Shown piece after piece: positions 1-9,269 of a stretch of 64,000 bases of DNA. Within the stretch, counting starts at the first letter, position 1; every line of letters begins with the position of its first letter. The position numbers and the translations under genes were made by a program. Origin of the DNA: DASSUW01 sp963789005 (lineage in GTDB: Bacteria; Actinomycetota; Thermoleophilia; Solirubrobacterales; Solirubrobacteraceae); the NCBI GenBank assembly GCA_963789005.1, contig CAWBIZ010000015.1, positions 702,038 through 766,037 of the forward strand. The letters are read 5' to 3'. The notes beneath the pieces were generated by a model. The model was not told the origin of the DNA, ran no database searches, and was given only the letters and a program-made list of their open reading frames with translations.

Positions 1-17
1 AGGCTGCGGAGGGAGCG

Positions 18-884
18 GTGAACGCCGCCGACGGCCAGCTCGCCCAGCAGGAGAGCGTCGACGGCGTCGACCCCGGCGAGACCGCCGCGACCGGCACCGG
101 CACCGGCACGAGCACCGCCACGGCGCCGGCCGCCACGGGCGCGGCGGCGGCGATCGCCGGCGACCTCGAGGGCCTCCCGAAGCCCGTCGCCCGCGCGATC
201 CGCAAGGACAAGGTCCTGGTCATCCTCTTCTGGAACGGCAAGTCGGCCGACGACAAGGCCGTCCGCACCGCGGTCAGCGACATCAACCGCTGGGACGGCC
301 GCGTCGCCGTGCACGTCGCGCCGCTCAAGCAGATCTCGAAGTACGGGCGGATCGCCCGCGGCGTCGACGTCGAGCAGTCGCCGACGATCGTGATCGCCGA
401 CCGCGACCTGCGCGCCGAGACGCTCGTGGGCTACGTCGACCGGGCGACGATCGACCAGGCCGTCGTCGACGCGCTGCGCAACTCGGATGGGCTGTTCACC
501 AGCACGTACCTCAAGTCGGTCGACCAGGTCTGCCGCCGCTACTCGAACGCGCATGCGATGATCCCGAACCTCTACCCGGGGAGCGTCGGAAAGGCGGACG
601 CGCGCGTCGCCGCCGTCACCAGCTCGTCGGGCGGCCTCGTGGGCGAGTTGAAGGCGGTCAAGGCGCCGCGGAAGTGGCGCGCGTTCCACGCCGCGTCGGT
701 CGCCGACGTCAGCGCCGTCCACACCGCTCTGACCCGGTTCTCCGCCTCCATCACGCCGAAGTCGAGCCCGAGCTCGATCGCCGCGTCGCTGAAGACCTAC
801 CGCCAGACGGCCAAGGCGCCGGTGAAGCGCGCGGACAAGCGCTTCGACTCGCGCGGCCTGTACCGCTGCGGCTCGGGCTTCTGA
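18..884 (+). CDS. Thioredoxin-fold protein without CxxC (5' end possibly outside window)
   Basis: 288 residues from the GTG at 18, but the frame stays open to the first base of the window, so the true start may lie upstream. Residues 1-48 are a Gly/Thr/Ala-rich low-complexity stretch. Residues about 52-155 look like a thioredoxin fold: a hydrophobic strand (KVLVILFW), then NGKSADD where thioredoxins carry WCGPC, and a cis-Pro loop (VEQSPTIVI). No redox cysteine pair is present, so a disulfide oxidoreductase role is unlikely. The last 130 residues match no family I know. mnmA follows after 21 bases. Function unknown; the fold call is by pattern only. Confidence 0.6.
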   Translation: MNAADGQLAQQESVDGVDPGETAATGTGTGTSTATAPAATGAAAAIAGDLEGLPKPVARAIRKDKVLVILFWNGKSADDKAVRTAVSDINRWDGRVAVHVAPLKQISKYGRIARGVDVEQSPTIVIADRDLRAETLVGYVDRATIDQAVVDALRNSDGLFTSTYLKSVDQVCRRYSNAHAMIPNLYPGSVGKADARVAAVTSSSGGLVGELKAVKAPRKWRAFHAASVADVSAVHTALTRFSASITPKSSPSSIAASLKTYRQTAKAPVKRADKRFDSRGLYRCGSGF

Positions 885-892
885 GCCGACCC

Positions 893-898
893 TAAACT
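893..898 (+). promoter_or_regulatory. -10 box (TAAACT), leaderless mnmA
   Basis: TAAACT ends 7 bases before the GTG start of mnmA at 906, a spacing at which transcription would begin at or next to the start codon. No clear -35 box is visible. Confidence 0.5.
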
Positions 899-905
899 CA
901 CGCTC

Positions 906-2325
906 GTGGAGTCCCTCCGCGAGCACCTCGAGCATCCCGCCGGGCTGGGCGTCCGCCCGCCCGGCGCACACGACGGCAGCGCCGGCGGCCTCGCGTGCGG
1001 CGATCTGATCCGCATCTCCCTGCGCGTCGAGGGCGAGCGGGTGGCTGCCGCCGGCTTCGACGCTTCCGGCTGCGGCACGATGACCGCCGCCGGCTCGGCC
1101 GCGGTCACCCTGCTCGACGGAACGCACGTGCTCGATGCCGCGCGCGTGGGCGCGCACGAGATCGCCGCCGAGCTGGGCGGCCTGTCGCCGGGCAAGTTCC
1201 ACGCCGCCGACCTCGCCGCCGACGCCCTGCACGCCGCGCTCGGCGCCGCCGTGCGCGACGGCGCCGCGCTCGCGCCCGACCCGCACCGGACGCTCGTGGC
1301 GATGAGCGGCGGCGTCGACTCCGCGGTCGCCGCGCAGCTGGCAGGTGAGAACGCCGCCGCGGTGACGCTCGAGCTGTGGGCCGACCCCGCCAACGACGCC
1401 GAGGCCTCGTGCTGCTCGGCGCACGCCGTGCGCGTCGCCCGCTCGCTCGCGCACCGCATGGGGCTGCCGCACTTCACGCTCGACCTGCGGTCCGAGTTCC
1501 GCGCCGGCGTGGTCGACCCGTTCCTCGCCGGCCACGCGGCAGGGGAGACGCCGAACCCGTGCGTCGGCTGCAACGGCCACGTGCGGCTCGACGCGATGCT
1601 CGCCTTCGCCGACCGCCTCGGCGCCGCCCACCTCGCGACCGGCCACTACGCCCGCCACACGCCCGACGGGCTGCTGCGCGCAGCCGCCGACCCGGCCAAG
1701 GACCAGTCGTACATGCTCGCGGCCACGTCGCCCGCGACGCTGGCCCGCCTGCGGTTCCCGCTCGGCGAGCTGACCAAGCCGCAGGTGCGCGCGCTCGCCG
1801 CCGAGGCCGGCCTCCCGGTGGCGCAGACGCCCGACTCGCAGGACCTGTGCTTCCTCGCCGGCACCGGCAAGGCGGCGTTCCTCGCCCGCCACGGCCGCCT
1901 CGCCGACCGCCCCGGCGACCTCGTGGACGCGGCCGGGCGCGTGCTCGGCCGCCACCGCGGCCATCACCACTTCACCGTCGGCCAGCGCCGAGGCCTCGGC
2001 GTGGCCGCCACCGAGCCGCTGTACGTGCTCGCCAAGGACGCGCGCACGAATCGCGTCACCGTCGGCGCCCATGCCGAGCTCGCCACCACCACCGTCGCCG
2101 TCCGCGGAGCTCGTCTCCACCGGCCCGGGAACCGAGGTCGACGCCGCCCGCCTCCGCTACCGCTCCCGCCCCATCGCCTGCCGCCTCGCCGGCGATCCCG
2201 GCCCGGGCGCCCACGCGCGCCTGCAGCTCGAGCTCGAAGGCCCCGTCGACGGCGCCGCCCCCGGCCAGACGGCGTGCCTGCTCAAGGGCGACGTGGTCGT
2301 CGGCTGGGGCACGATCGGCGCCTAG
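906..2325 (+). CDS. mnmA: NifU-like scaffold/MnmA tRNA 2-thiouridylase fusion, frameshifted near 2130
   Basis: MnmA thiolates U34 of Lys, Glu and Gln tRNAs using persulfide sulfur. Residues 1-125 form an IscU/NifU-N-like domain with two expected cysteines (LACGD, Cys31; SGCGTM, Cys56), but the third ligand position (IscU LHCS) reads KFHAA, Ala100. From about 128 the MnmA part begins: P-loop MSGGVDSAV, NPCVGC (catalytic Cys219), ATGHYA, KDQSYML and SQDLCF (Cys315). The frame breaks around 2128-2134. Dropping one base there joins VAVRGARLHRPG to TEVDAARLRYRSRP and restores a normal C-terminal barrel ending at 2325. Unrepaired, the ORF runs into Arg/Pro-rich nonsense to 2339. The lesion may be real or an assembly error. 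Start: GTG at 906. Confidence 0.85.
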
Positions 2326-2328
2326 ACT
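2323..2328 (+). promoter_or_regulatory. -10 box (TAGACT), leaderless alaS
   Basis: TAGACT overlaps the repaired mnmA stop codon and ends 7 bases before the alaS GTG at 2336, which fits leaderless transcription. Confidence 0.5.
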
Positions 2329-2335
2329 CCGGGTC

Positions 2336-4960
2336 GTGACGACCGACGAGATCCGGCAGCGGTTCCAGGAGTTCTTCGAGGCCAACGGTCACCGGCGGCT
2401 GCCGTCGGCACCGCTCGTCCCGCCGCCGAGCGACACCTCGACGCTGCTGATCATCGCCGGCATGCAGCCGCTGAAGCCGTACCTGCTCGGCATCGAGCCG
2501 CCGCCGCAGAACCGGCTGGTGACCTGCCAGAAGGTGTTCCGCACGCCCGACATCGACAACGTCGGCACCACGCACCGACACCTGACGTTCTTCGAGATGC
2601 TCGGCAACTTCTCGATCGGCGACTACTTCAAGCAGGGCGCCGCCGAGTTCGCCTGGCAGCTCTCCACCGAGGGCTTCGGCATCGACCCGGAGAAGATCTG
2701 GATCACCGTCTTCGAGGGCGACGACGAGCTCGGCCTCGGGCCTGACCAGGAGGCGATCGACGCCTGGCTCGAGATCGGGATCCCGCGCGAGCGGATCGTC
2801 CTCTGCGACCGCGACGAGAACTTCTGGCAGGCGGGCCCGACGGGCCTGTGCGGGCCGTGCTCGGAGCTGTACGTCGACCGCGGGCTCGACTTCGGCGAGC
2901 CCGACGACCTGCCGGGCGGCGACAACGAGCGCTTCCTCGAGTTCTGGAACCTCGTGTTCATGCAGTACGACCAGGAGCCGATCGGAACGCTCGCTCCGCT
3001 GCCGGCGAAGAACATCGACACCGGGCTCGGCCTCAACCGGCTCGCCGCCTACCTGCAGGGGACGACGTCGGTGTTCGAGACCGACGAGTTCAAGCCGCTG
3101 ATCGAGCTGGGGGAGGAGCTGAGCGGCAAGCGCTACGGCGAGACGTTCGAGACCGACCGGCCGCTGCGGATCCTGGCCGACCACACGCGCGGGATGAGCT
3201 TCCTGATCGCCGACGGCGTCGTGCCCTCGAACGAGGACCGCGGCTACGTGCTCAGACGAGTGATGCGGCGCGCGATCCTGCAGGGCCGCCGGCTCGGCAT
3301 CGAGCCCGGGTTCCTGCCGCGCTTCGCGGCCGTCGTGCGCGAGCTGATGGGCCGCGCCTACCCCGAGCTGCTCGAGCAGGCGGACGCGATCGACATGTGG
3401 GCCCGCAACGAGGAGGAGGCGTTCAACCGCACGCTCGACCAGGGGATGCGGCTGCTGGACGACATGATCTCCCACGCGCGCGAGGCGGGCGACGAGGGCA
3501 TCGGCTCCGACCAGGCGTTCCTCCTGCACGACACCTATGGCTTCCCGTTCGAGCTGACGCTCGAGCTCGCCGCCGAGCAGAACCTCGGCGTCGACGCGCA
3601 GGGCTTCGAGCGCCGGATGGACGAGCAGCGCGAGCGAGCGCGCGGCGGGGGCGCCCGCGGCGCGCGCGACGCCGACCGCGAGCGGATCCAGGCGTTCGCC
3701 GACCGGGCCGGCTACGCCACCACGTTCACGGGCTACGAGACGACCGAGCAGGCCACCGAGGTCGCCGCCGTCAGCGCCGACGACGGTCGGACGCTGGCGA
3801 AGCTCGTCGAGTCGCCGTTCTACGCGACCGGCGGCGGCCAGATCGCCGACGCCGGCGTGATCGAGTGCGAGGACGGCGGCTGCAGTGCCCGCGTCGTCGA
3901 CGTGATCCGCCTCGGCGACGACCAGGCGCTGGTGCTCGAGCCGCTGACCGGCGAGCTGCACGAGGGCGAGCGCGTGATCGCGCGCGTGGACCCCGCGCGC
4001 CACCTCACCGAGCGCAACCACACCGCCACCCACCTCCTGCACGCCGCGCTGCGCGAGACGCTCGGCAGCCACGTGCGCCAGGCCGGCTCGTACGTCGGCC
4101 CGGACAAGCTGCGGTTCGACTTCACGCACGGCGCCCCGCTCACCGACGCCGAGCTGGCCGCCGTCGAGGACGCCGTCAACGAGGCGATCGTGGCCGACTC
4201 GCCCGTGCGCGCGCTCACGACCACGCTCGACGAGGCGCGCTCGCTCGGCGCGATGGCGCTGTTCGGCGAGAAGTACGGCGACGTCGTGCGCATGGTCGAG
4301 GTCGGCGACGGCGGCTGGTCGCGCGAGCTGTGCGGCGGCACCCACGTGCGCAGCACCGGCGTGATCGGCGCCTTCAGGATCACGACCGAGACCTCGTCGG
4401 CGGCCAACGTGCGGCGGATCGAGGCGGTCACGAGCCGGGTGGCGATCGAGGGCCTGCGCCGCAGCGACCGCCTGCTGGCCGAGGCCGCGCGCGTCCTGCG
4501 CACCTCGCCGGAGTCCGTGCCCGACGTGGCCGCCGACCGCGAGCGCCAGCGCCGCGAGCTGGAGAAGCGCGGCCCGGCCGCGCCCGTCGACGACCGGCTC
4601 GACGCCGACAAGGTGCTCGAGCTCGACGGCGTCAAGGTGCTGCTCGATCTCAAGCAGGTCGACAACCCCAAGGCGCTCCCGGACCTCGCCGACCGGCTCA
4701 AGAACCAGCTCGGCGACCCCGCCGTGGTCGTCCTCGGCGCGCGCACCGACGGCCGCGCCAACCTGCTCGTGGCCGCGACGCCCGGGGCCGTCGAGCGCGG
4801 CGTGCGCGCCGGCGCGGTGGTCAAGGCCGCCGCGCAGGTCGTCGGCGGCGGTGGCGGCGGGCGCGACACCATGGCCCAGGCGGGCGGCCGCGACCCCGAG
4901 AAGCTCCCCGACGCCCTGCAGGCCGCGCGCGCGGAGATCGAGCGCGCGCTGAGCGCTTGA
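2336..4960 (+). CDS. alaS: Alanyl-tRNA synthetase
   Basis: 874 residues, the normal length, charging tRNA-Ala in the cytoplasm. The class II core occupies about 1-240 (RFQEFFEANGH, then TCQKVFRTPDIDNVGTTHRH and FFEMLGNFSIGDYFK). The editing domain contains HTATHLLHAAL and the downstream CGGTH motif that completes the zinc site. A C-terminal DHHA1-type region ends in a Gly-rich GGGGGGRDTMAQAGG stretch typical of the family. The GTG at 2336 follows the repaired mnmA stop by 10 bases and places TTDEIRQRFQEFF at the N-terminus as in homologues. The longer open frame upstream (from 1376) is out-of-frame mnmA. ruvX overlaps the stop codon. Confidence 0.97.
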   Translation: MTTDEIRQRFQEFFEANGHRRLPSAPLVPPPSDTSTLLIIAGMQPLKPYLLGIEPPPQNRLVTCQKVFRTPDIDNVGTTHRHLTFFEMLGNFSIGDYFKQGAAEFAWQLSTEGFGIDPEKIWITVFEGDDELGLGPDQEAIDAWLEIGIPRERIVLCDRDENFWQAGPTGLCGPCSELYVDRGLDFGEPDDLPGGDNERFLEFWNLVFMQYDQEPIGTLAPLPAKNIDTGLGLNRLAAYLQGTTSVFETDEFKPLIELGEELSGKRYGETFETDRPLRILADHTRGMSFLIADGVVPSNEDRGYVLRRVMRRAILQGRRLGIEPGFLPRFAAVVRELMGRAYPELLEQADAIDMWARNEEEAFNRTLDQGMRLLDDMISHAREAGDEGIGSDQAFLLHDTYGFPFELTLELAAEQNLGVDAQGFERRMDEQRERARGGGARGARDADRERIQAFADRAGYATTFTGYETTEQATEVAAVSADDGRTLAKLVESPFYATGGGQIADAGVIECEDGGCSARVVDVIRLGDDQALVLEPLTGELHEGERVIARVDPARHLTERNHTATHLLHAALRETLGSHVRQAGSYVGPDKLRFDFTHGAPLTDAELAAVEDAVNEAIVADSPVRALTTTLDEARSLGAMALFGEKYGDVVRMVEVGDGGWSRELCGGTHVRSTGVIGAFRITTETSSAANVRRIEAVTSRVAIEGLRRSDRLLAEAARVLRTSPESVPDVAADRERQRRELEKRGPAAPVDDRLDADKVLELDGVKVLLDLKQVDNPKALPDLADRLKNQLGDPAVVVLGARTDGRANLLVAATPGAVERGVRAGAVVKAAAQVVGGGGGGRDTMAQAGGRDPEKLPDALQAARAEIERALSA

Positions 4961-5367
4961 GGGTCCTCGCGCTCGACTACGGGAGCGCCCGTTGCGGCGC
5001 GGCCGTGTCGGACCCGAGCGGCACCCTCGCCACGCCGCTCGAGCCGGTCCCGCAGGCGGGCACGCGCAAGGGCCTCAAGCGGGTCGCCGAGCTCGTCGAC
5101 GAGCTGGGCGCCGAGCGGGTCGTGGTCGGCCTGCCCGTGTCCCTTTCCGGCGGCGACTCCGCGCAGACGCGCGAGACGCGGGCGTTCGCCGAGCGCCTGG
5201 GCGCGGTCGTGCGGGTGCCGGTCGAGCTCTACGACGAGCGGTTCACGACCGCGCTGGCGCGCCAGGTGGGCGGCGACGCCGCGCTCGACTCTCGCGCGGC
5301 GGCCGTTCTTCTCGACGAATGGCTGAACGCCGGGCCGGGTTCTGCCGATAGAGGGGGCAAGGAGTGA
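4957..5367 (+). CDS. ruvX: RuvX/YqgF-family RNase H-fold nuclease
   Basis: 136 residues. The YqgF/RuvX family resolves Holliday junctions and takes part in 16S rRNA 5' processing. RNase H-fold motifs are present: LALDYGSARCG (first Asp), VVVGLPVSLSG and YDERFTT, with a late DSRAAAVLLDEWL helix. The chosen start is the TTG at 4957, overlapping the alaS stop as TTGA; it puts RVLALDYG at the N-terminus as in the family. The alaS-ruvX-mltG-aroE order is common in Gram-positive bacteria. Here a giant PAS/coiled-coil gene sits between ruvX and mltG. Confidence 0.92.
   Translation: MRVLALDYGSARCGAAVSDPSGTLATPLEPVPQAGTRKGLKRVAELVDELGAERVVVGLPVSLSGGDSAQTRETRAFAERLGAVVRVPVELYDERFTTALARQVGGDAALDSRAAAVLLDEWLNAGPGSADRGGKE
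5323..5351 (+). promoter_or_regulatory. Possible sigma-28-like promoter (CTGAAC-N15-GCCGATAG) before PAS/coiled-coil gene
   Basis: CTGAAC (5323-5328) and GCCGATAG (5344-5351) are 15 bases apart, as in seven better-placed sites in this window. It lies inside the 3' end of ruvX and ends 12 bases before the GTG at 5364. The -35 half is the weakest of the set and the position is coding, so chance is not excluded. Confidence 0.4.
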
Positions 5368-8300
5368 CGACCCGCCCCGTGGATTCTCTCGCGACACACA
5401 ACACGCCCCTGCCCGAGGAGCCTGGCGCCTCGGATCCGCTCGACGACATCCTGCGGCAGATCGTCGGCGGCTACTTCGTGCTCACCGACGGCCAGGGATC
5501 GGTCTCCAAGTGGTCCGAGCCCGCTGAGCTGCTCTTCGGCCGGCCCTCGGCCGAGGTCCTCGGCCAGTCGTTCTTCGCCACGCTGATCGCGGCGCCCGTG
5601 CCGCCCGCCGCGGAGTCGTGGCGGCGCTTCCTCGAAGCCGGCGACGCGCCCGAGGTCGCAGGCCGCGCGGAGGTCAGCGGCCTGCAGGCGGACGGCCAGA
5701 CGTTCCCGCTCGAGGCCGTGTTCGTGCCCGTCAAGCTCGACGAGGGCTTCGACTTCTCGCTCTTCCTCGAGGACCTCGGCTTCGAGCTCCCGATGAACCT
5801 GATGCTGCAGCGCATGCGCGCACAGCATCCCGTCGTCGTGCGCGCGATGCGCCAGGCGCTCGAGCCCGAGCCCCAGCCGTGGGAGGGCTGGCGCACCGCC
5901 GGCACGCTGGTCGTCTTCCGCCCGATCCAGCCGACCCCGTGGGTGGAGGCCGAGCTCGCGCGCCGCGAGGCGGCCCGCGCCGAGGCCGACGCGGTCGTCG
6001 AGGACCGGCTGACCAACATCGACCCGGGCGTGCAGGGCAACTCGGTCGCCGAGCTCGACGACGCCGCGGCCGTGGTCGCGCGCCTGCTGTCGGCGATGGA
6101 GCGGATCGACGAGCTCGAGCGTGTCGCGCTCGGCCTGCCCGGCCAGCTCGAGGAGGCCCGCCAGAGCGCCGAGCGCCGCGCCGAGGCCGCCGAGCGCGAG
6201 ACCCAGGCGATGCGCGCCGAGGTCCAGCGTGCGCTGGCCGCCGGCGGCAACGGCGGCAGCAGCCTCGACGAGCGCGAGCTCCTCGCCCGACTCGAGCGCC
6301 TCGAGCGCGCTCGCCTCGACGCCGAGCAGGCCGTGCACGACCGCGGCCTGGCGCTCGACACCGCCGAGACCGCCCGCGCCGAGCTGGCCGCCCGCCTGGA
6401 CCGCCTCGAGCGCCAGCGCGCCGAGTCGTCCGCCGCCGCCGACGCCCGCCTGGCCACCGCGGTCGCCGAGGCCCAGCGCCGCGCCGACGAGGCCGTCTCC
6501 GAGGCCGGCCGCCGCGCCGACGAGGCGCGCGCGCTGGTCGAGACCCGCCTGGCCGAGATCGAGCGCGGCCGCACTGGAAGCAGCGACGTCCGCCAGGGCG
6601 AGCTGATCGCCCAGCTCGAGCGCGTCCGCGCCGAGCACGAGGAGGCCGCCCAGGCCGCCCGCACGGAGCTCGCCGGCACGCTCGAGCGCCTCGAGCGCGA
6701 CCGCACCCGCGAGGCCGAGAGCGCCCGCGCCGAGCTGGCCGCTGCGCTGGAGCGCGTCGAGCATGTCCAGCGCGAGGCCGACGCCCTGCGCGAGCAGCTC
6801 ACCGCCGTCACCCTCGAGCGCCACGAGGCCGGGGACGACCGCCGCCGGCTCGACGAGCTGGCCCGCGAGGCCGAGGCGTCGCGCGGGCGGATCGACAGCC
6901 TGCGCGAGGAGCTCGCGCCGCTGCGCGACGGCGCCGCCGAGCTGGACGCACTGCGGGCCGAGATCGCGGCCCTGCACACCGGCTCGGACGACCTCGACGC
7001 CGTGCGCGGCGAGGTCGAGATCCTGCGCCAGCGGCTCACGACCGTGCAGCCGGGCACCGCTCCGGCCGAGGTCGACGCCCTGCGCGCCGAGCTGGGGGCG
7101 CTGCGCGAGCAGCTGGCCTCGGCACCGGCCGGCGTCGACGACCTGCGCACCGACGTCGCGGCGCTGCTCGACGGCGCCGCGCGCGACGACACACGCGAGG
7201 CGCTTGCTGCGCTCCGTTCCGAGCACGCCGACGCGCTGCGCCGGCTCGAGGAGCTCCGGGGCCAGCAGGACCAGGTCCGCGGCTGGCTCGACGAGGCCCG
7301 CCGCGAGCGGGACGAGTTCCGCGAGGCCGGCGAGCGCACCGTCGCCCAGGTCGACGAGCTGCGCCGCTCGCTCGAGGAGCGAGTGTCTGATTCGATGGTC
7401 CCGGCGGCCAACGCCGTCGACCGCGACGAGGTCGACGCCCTGCGCAATGCCGAGCAGGCGCTGCGGATGCGCCTGGCCGAGCTGTCCGCGGCGGGCGACG
7501 CCGCCGGCCGCCGGATCGACGAGCTGTCCGCCCACGCCGACGCGGTCGCGACCCGGGTCGAGCAGATCCGCGAGGACACCGGCGGCCGCATCGACGAGGT
7601 CGCCGCAGCGGTCGACGCCGCCGCCCGGCGCGTCGAGGAGGTCGCTGGCGGCCGCGAGGAGATCGAGCAGCGGCTCGAGGCGGTCGGCGAGATCGAGGGT
7701 CGCGTGGAGGCCGCCACCGCCGCCGCCGCGCGCGCCGAGGAGCAGAGCGCCGGGTTCGCCGAGCGGATCGACGCCACGACCGCCGGGCTCGAGGCGCGCT
7801 TCGCCGAGTCCGCCAAGGACGTGGCGGCGCTCGACGAGCGGGTGAGCGAGGTCGATCGCGGCGCCGGAGCGGTGCTCGCCGACGTGCGCGCGCTGCGCGA
7901 GCGGCTCGACGAGCTCGGCGACGTCGCCCGCGAGGCCCAGGAGGCCGCCGCCGGGAGCCGCGCCGACAACGAGGAGCTGCACGCCTCCGTCGCCCGCCTG
8001 GGCGGCGAGGTCGAGGTCGCCCGCGGCCAGGCCGAGCACGCCAGCCGGGAGGCGCTGGGCGCGCGCGAGCAGGTCGCCGCCGCCGGCGAGGCCGCGACGG
8101 CCGCGCGCGAGGACGCCGGCCGCGCCCGCGAGGACGCCGCCGCCGCGCGGCGCGAGATCGCCGGCAGCGGCGAGCGCGTGACCGCCCTTGCCGAGGACGT
8201 CGAGCGCGCCACCGAAGCCGCCGCCGCCGCCGCCCAGGCCGCCACCGCGGCCGGCAAGGGCGTCGAGACCGCGACGGCTGCTGCGGAGCGCGTCGCGGAG

Positions 8301-9269
8301 CGCCTGACCGACCTTGACGGCAAGACCTCCGGCCTGCGCACCGAGATGACCGCCGGGCGCGAGCGCCTGGACGCGATCGGCGCGCGCGTCGAGCGCCTCG
8401 GCACCGACGTCGTGGAGGCCGGCCAGGGCCAGGCCGCCGCGCTCGAGTCCCAGCGCGCCGAGCTGCGCCAGGAGCTGGCCGCCATCCGCCGGGTCGCCGA
8501 CGAGGCGCGCGAGGGGCTCGAGTCCCTGCGGTCGGACTTCGGCACCGTGCGCGACTCCTCGCAGGCCGTGCGCGACGACGCCGCGGCCGCCCGCTCGGCC
8601 GCCGAGGCCGGCGAGCGCCGCGTCGAGGCGATGCAGGCCGAGCTCACCTACGCGCTGAAGACGCTCGAGGACGTCAAGGCGGGCCTCACCTCGGCCGGCC
8701 AGGCGGCCGTCATCGCCCGCCGCGAGGCCGAGCAGGCCAAGCGTGCCGCCGCGCAGCACGCCGCCGAGGGCACGTCGGGCGTGAGCGAGGTCCTCCAGCA
8801 GCTGCTGGCCGCAGCCCGTGGCGACGGCGGAGGCGCTCCCCAGCTCGGCTCGAGCACCAAGCTCAACCGGCCGCAGACGCCCGGGCAGGACCTGCGGGGC
8901 AAGAGCGAGATCAAGCCGCGCGAGCCCCGGCACGGGTTCGACGACGCCCCCCAGCCGCTCGCGATCCTCGGCCTCGACGGCCGCTTCCGCGAGCTCAACC
9001 CCCCGTTTGCAAGACTGGTGGGCTATCAGGAGCAGTCGTTCGGCAAGGCCGCCTGGCCCTCGCCGCACGACCGTGCCGCGTATCAGCAGCAGGAAGAGCA
9101 GCTGCGGCAGCTCGCCACGGGGGAGATCGAATCGGTGTCGATCCAGAGCACGTACATGCACGGCCAGGGCCTCATGGTCCCGGTCGTGGGCACCCTCAAG
9201 GTCGTCCCCGGAGAGGACGGGCGGCCGCTCCACCTGCTGCTGGAGGCTGAGGACCGACACACGTCGTAA
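5364..9269 (+). CDS. Giant PAS - coiled-coil - PAS protein without output domain
   Basis: 1301 residues starting at a GTG that overlaps the ruvX stop. Residues about 26-150 form a PAS-like domain (GGYFVLTDGQGSVSKWS, PAELLFGRPSAEVLGQSFF). From about 195 to 1160 the chain is one long Glu/Arg/Ala-rich heptad array, broken by Gly-rich hinges near 290 and 395. Residues 1198-1300 form a second PAS (PLAILGLDGRFRELNPPFARLVGY). No kinase, GGDEF, EAL, HAMP, methyl-accepting, ATPase or membrane segment is seen, so it is probably a cytoplasmic scaffold or sensor, perhaps polar. Family unknown to me. A possible pilus-type promoter lies just upstream (5323-5351). mltG follows with a one-base overlap. Confidence 0.85.
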   Translation: MTTRPVDSLATHNTPLPEEPGASDPLDDILRQIVGGYFVLTDGQGSVSKWSEPAELLFGRPSAEVLGQSFFATLIAAPVPPAAESWRRFLEAGDAPEVAGRAEVSGLQADGQTFPLEAVFVPVKLDEGFDFSLFLEDLGFELPMNLMLQRMRAQHPVVVRAMRQALEPEPQPWEGWRTAGTLVVFRPIQPTPWVEAELARREAARAEADAVVEDRLTNIDPGVQGNSVAELDDAAAVVARLLSAMERIDELERVALGLPGQLEEARQSAERRAEAAERETQAMRAEVQRALAAGGNGGSSLDERELLARLERLERARLDAEQAVHDRGLALDTAETARAELAARLDRLERQRAESSAAADARLATAVAEAQRRADEAVSEAGRRADEARALVETRLAEIERGRTGSSDVRQGELIAQLERVRAEHEEAAQAARTELAGTLERLERDRTREAESARAELAAALERVEHVQREADALREQLTAVTLERHEAGDDRRRLDELAREAEASRGRIDSLREELAPLRDGAAELDALRAEIAALHTGSDDLDAVRGEVEILRQRLTTVQPGTAPAEVDALRAELGALREQLASAPAGVDDLRTDVAALLDGAARDDTREALAALRSEHADALRRLEELRGQQDQVRGWLDEARRERDEFREAGERTVAQVDELRRSLEERVSDSMVPAANAVDRDEVDALRNAEQALRMRLAELSAAGDAAGRRIDELSAHADAVATRVEQIREDTGGRIDEVAAAVDAAARRVEEVAGGREEIEQRLEAVGEIEGRVEAATAAAARAEEQSAGFAERIDATTAGLEARFAESAKDVAALDERVSEVDRGAGAVLADVRALRERLDELGDVAREAQEAAAGSRADNEELHASVARLGGEVEVARGQAEHASREALGAREQVAAAGEAATAAREDAGRAREDAAAARREIAGSGERVTALAEDVERATEAAAAAAQAATAAGKGVETATAAAERVAERLTDLDGKTSGLRTEMTAGRERLDAIGARVERLGTDVVEAGQGQAAALESQRAELRQELAAIRRVADEAREGLESLRSDFGTVRDSSQAVRDDAAAARSAAEAGERRVEAMQAELTYALKTLEDVKAGLTSAGQAAVIARREAEQAKRAAAQHAAEGTSGVSEVLQQLLAAARGDGGGAPQLGSSTKLNRPQTPGQDLRGKSEIKPREPRHGFDDAPQPLAILGLDGRFRELNPPFARLVGYQEQSFGKAAWPSPHDRAAYQQQEEQLRQLATGEIESVSIQSTYMHGQGLMVPVVGTLKVVPGEDGRPLHLLLEAEDRHTS

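Noticed and set aside
5229..9260. A 1343-codon open frame on the minus strand opposite the PAS/coiled-coil gene
   Set aside because: GC-rich third positions keep the antisense frame open. Its translation is low-complexity Gly/Leu/Ala without domains, whereas the plus strand shows PAS domains and heptads.
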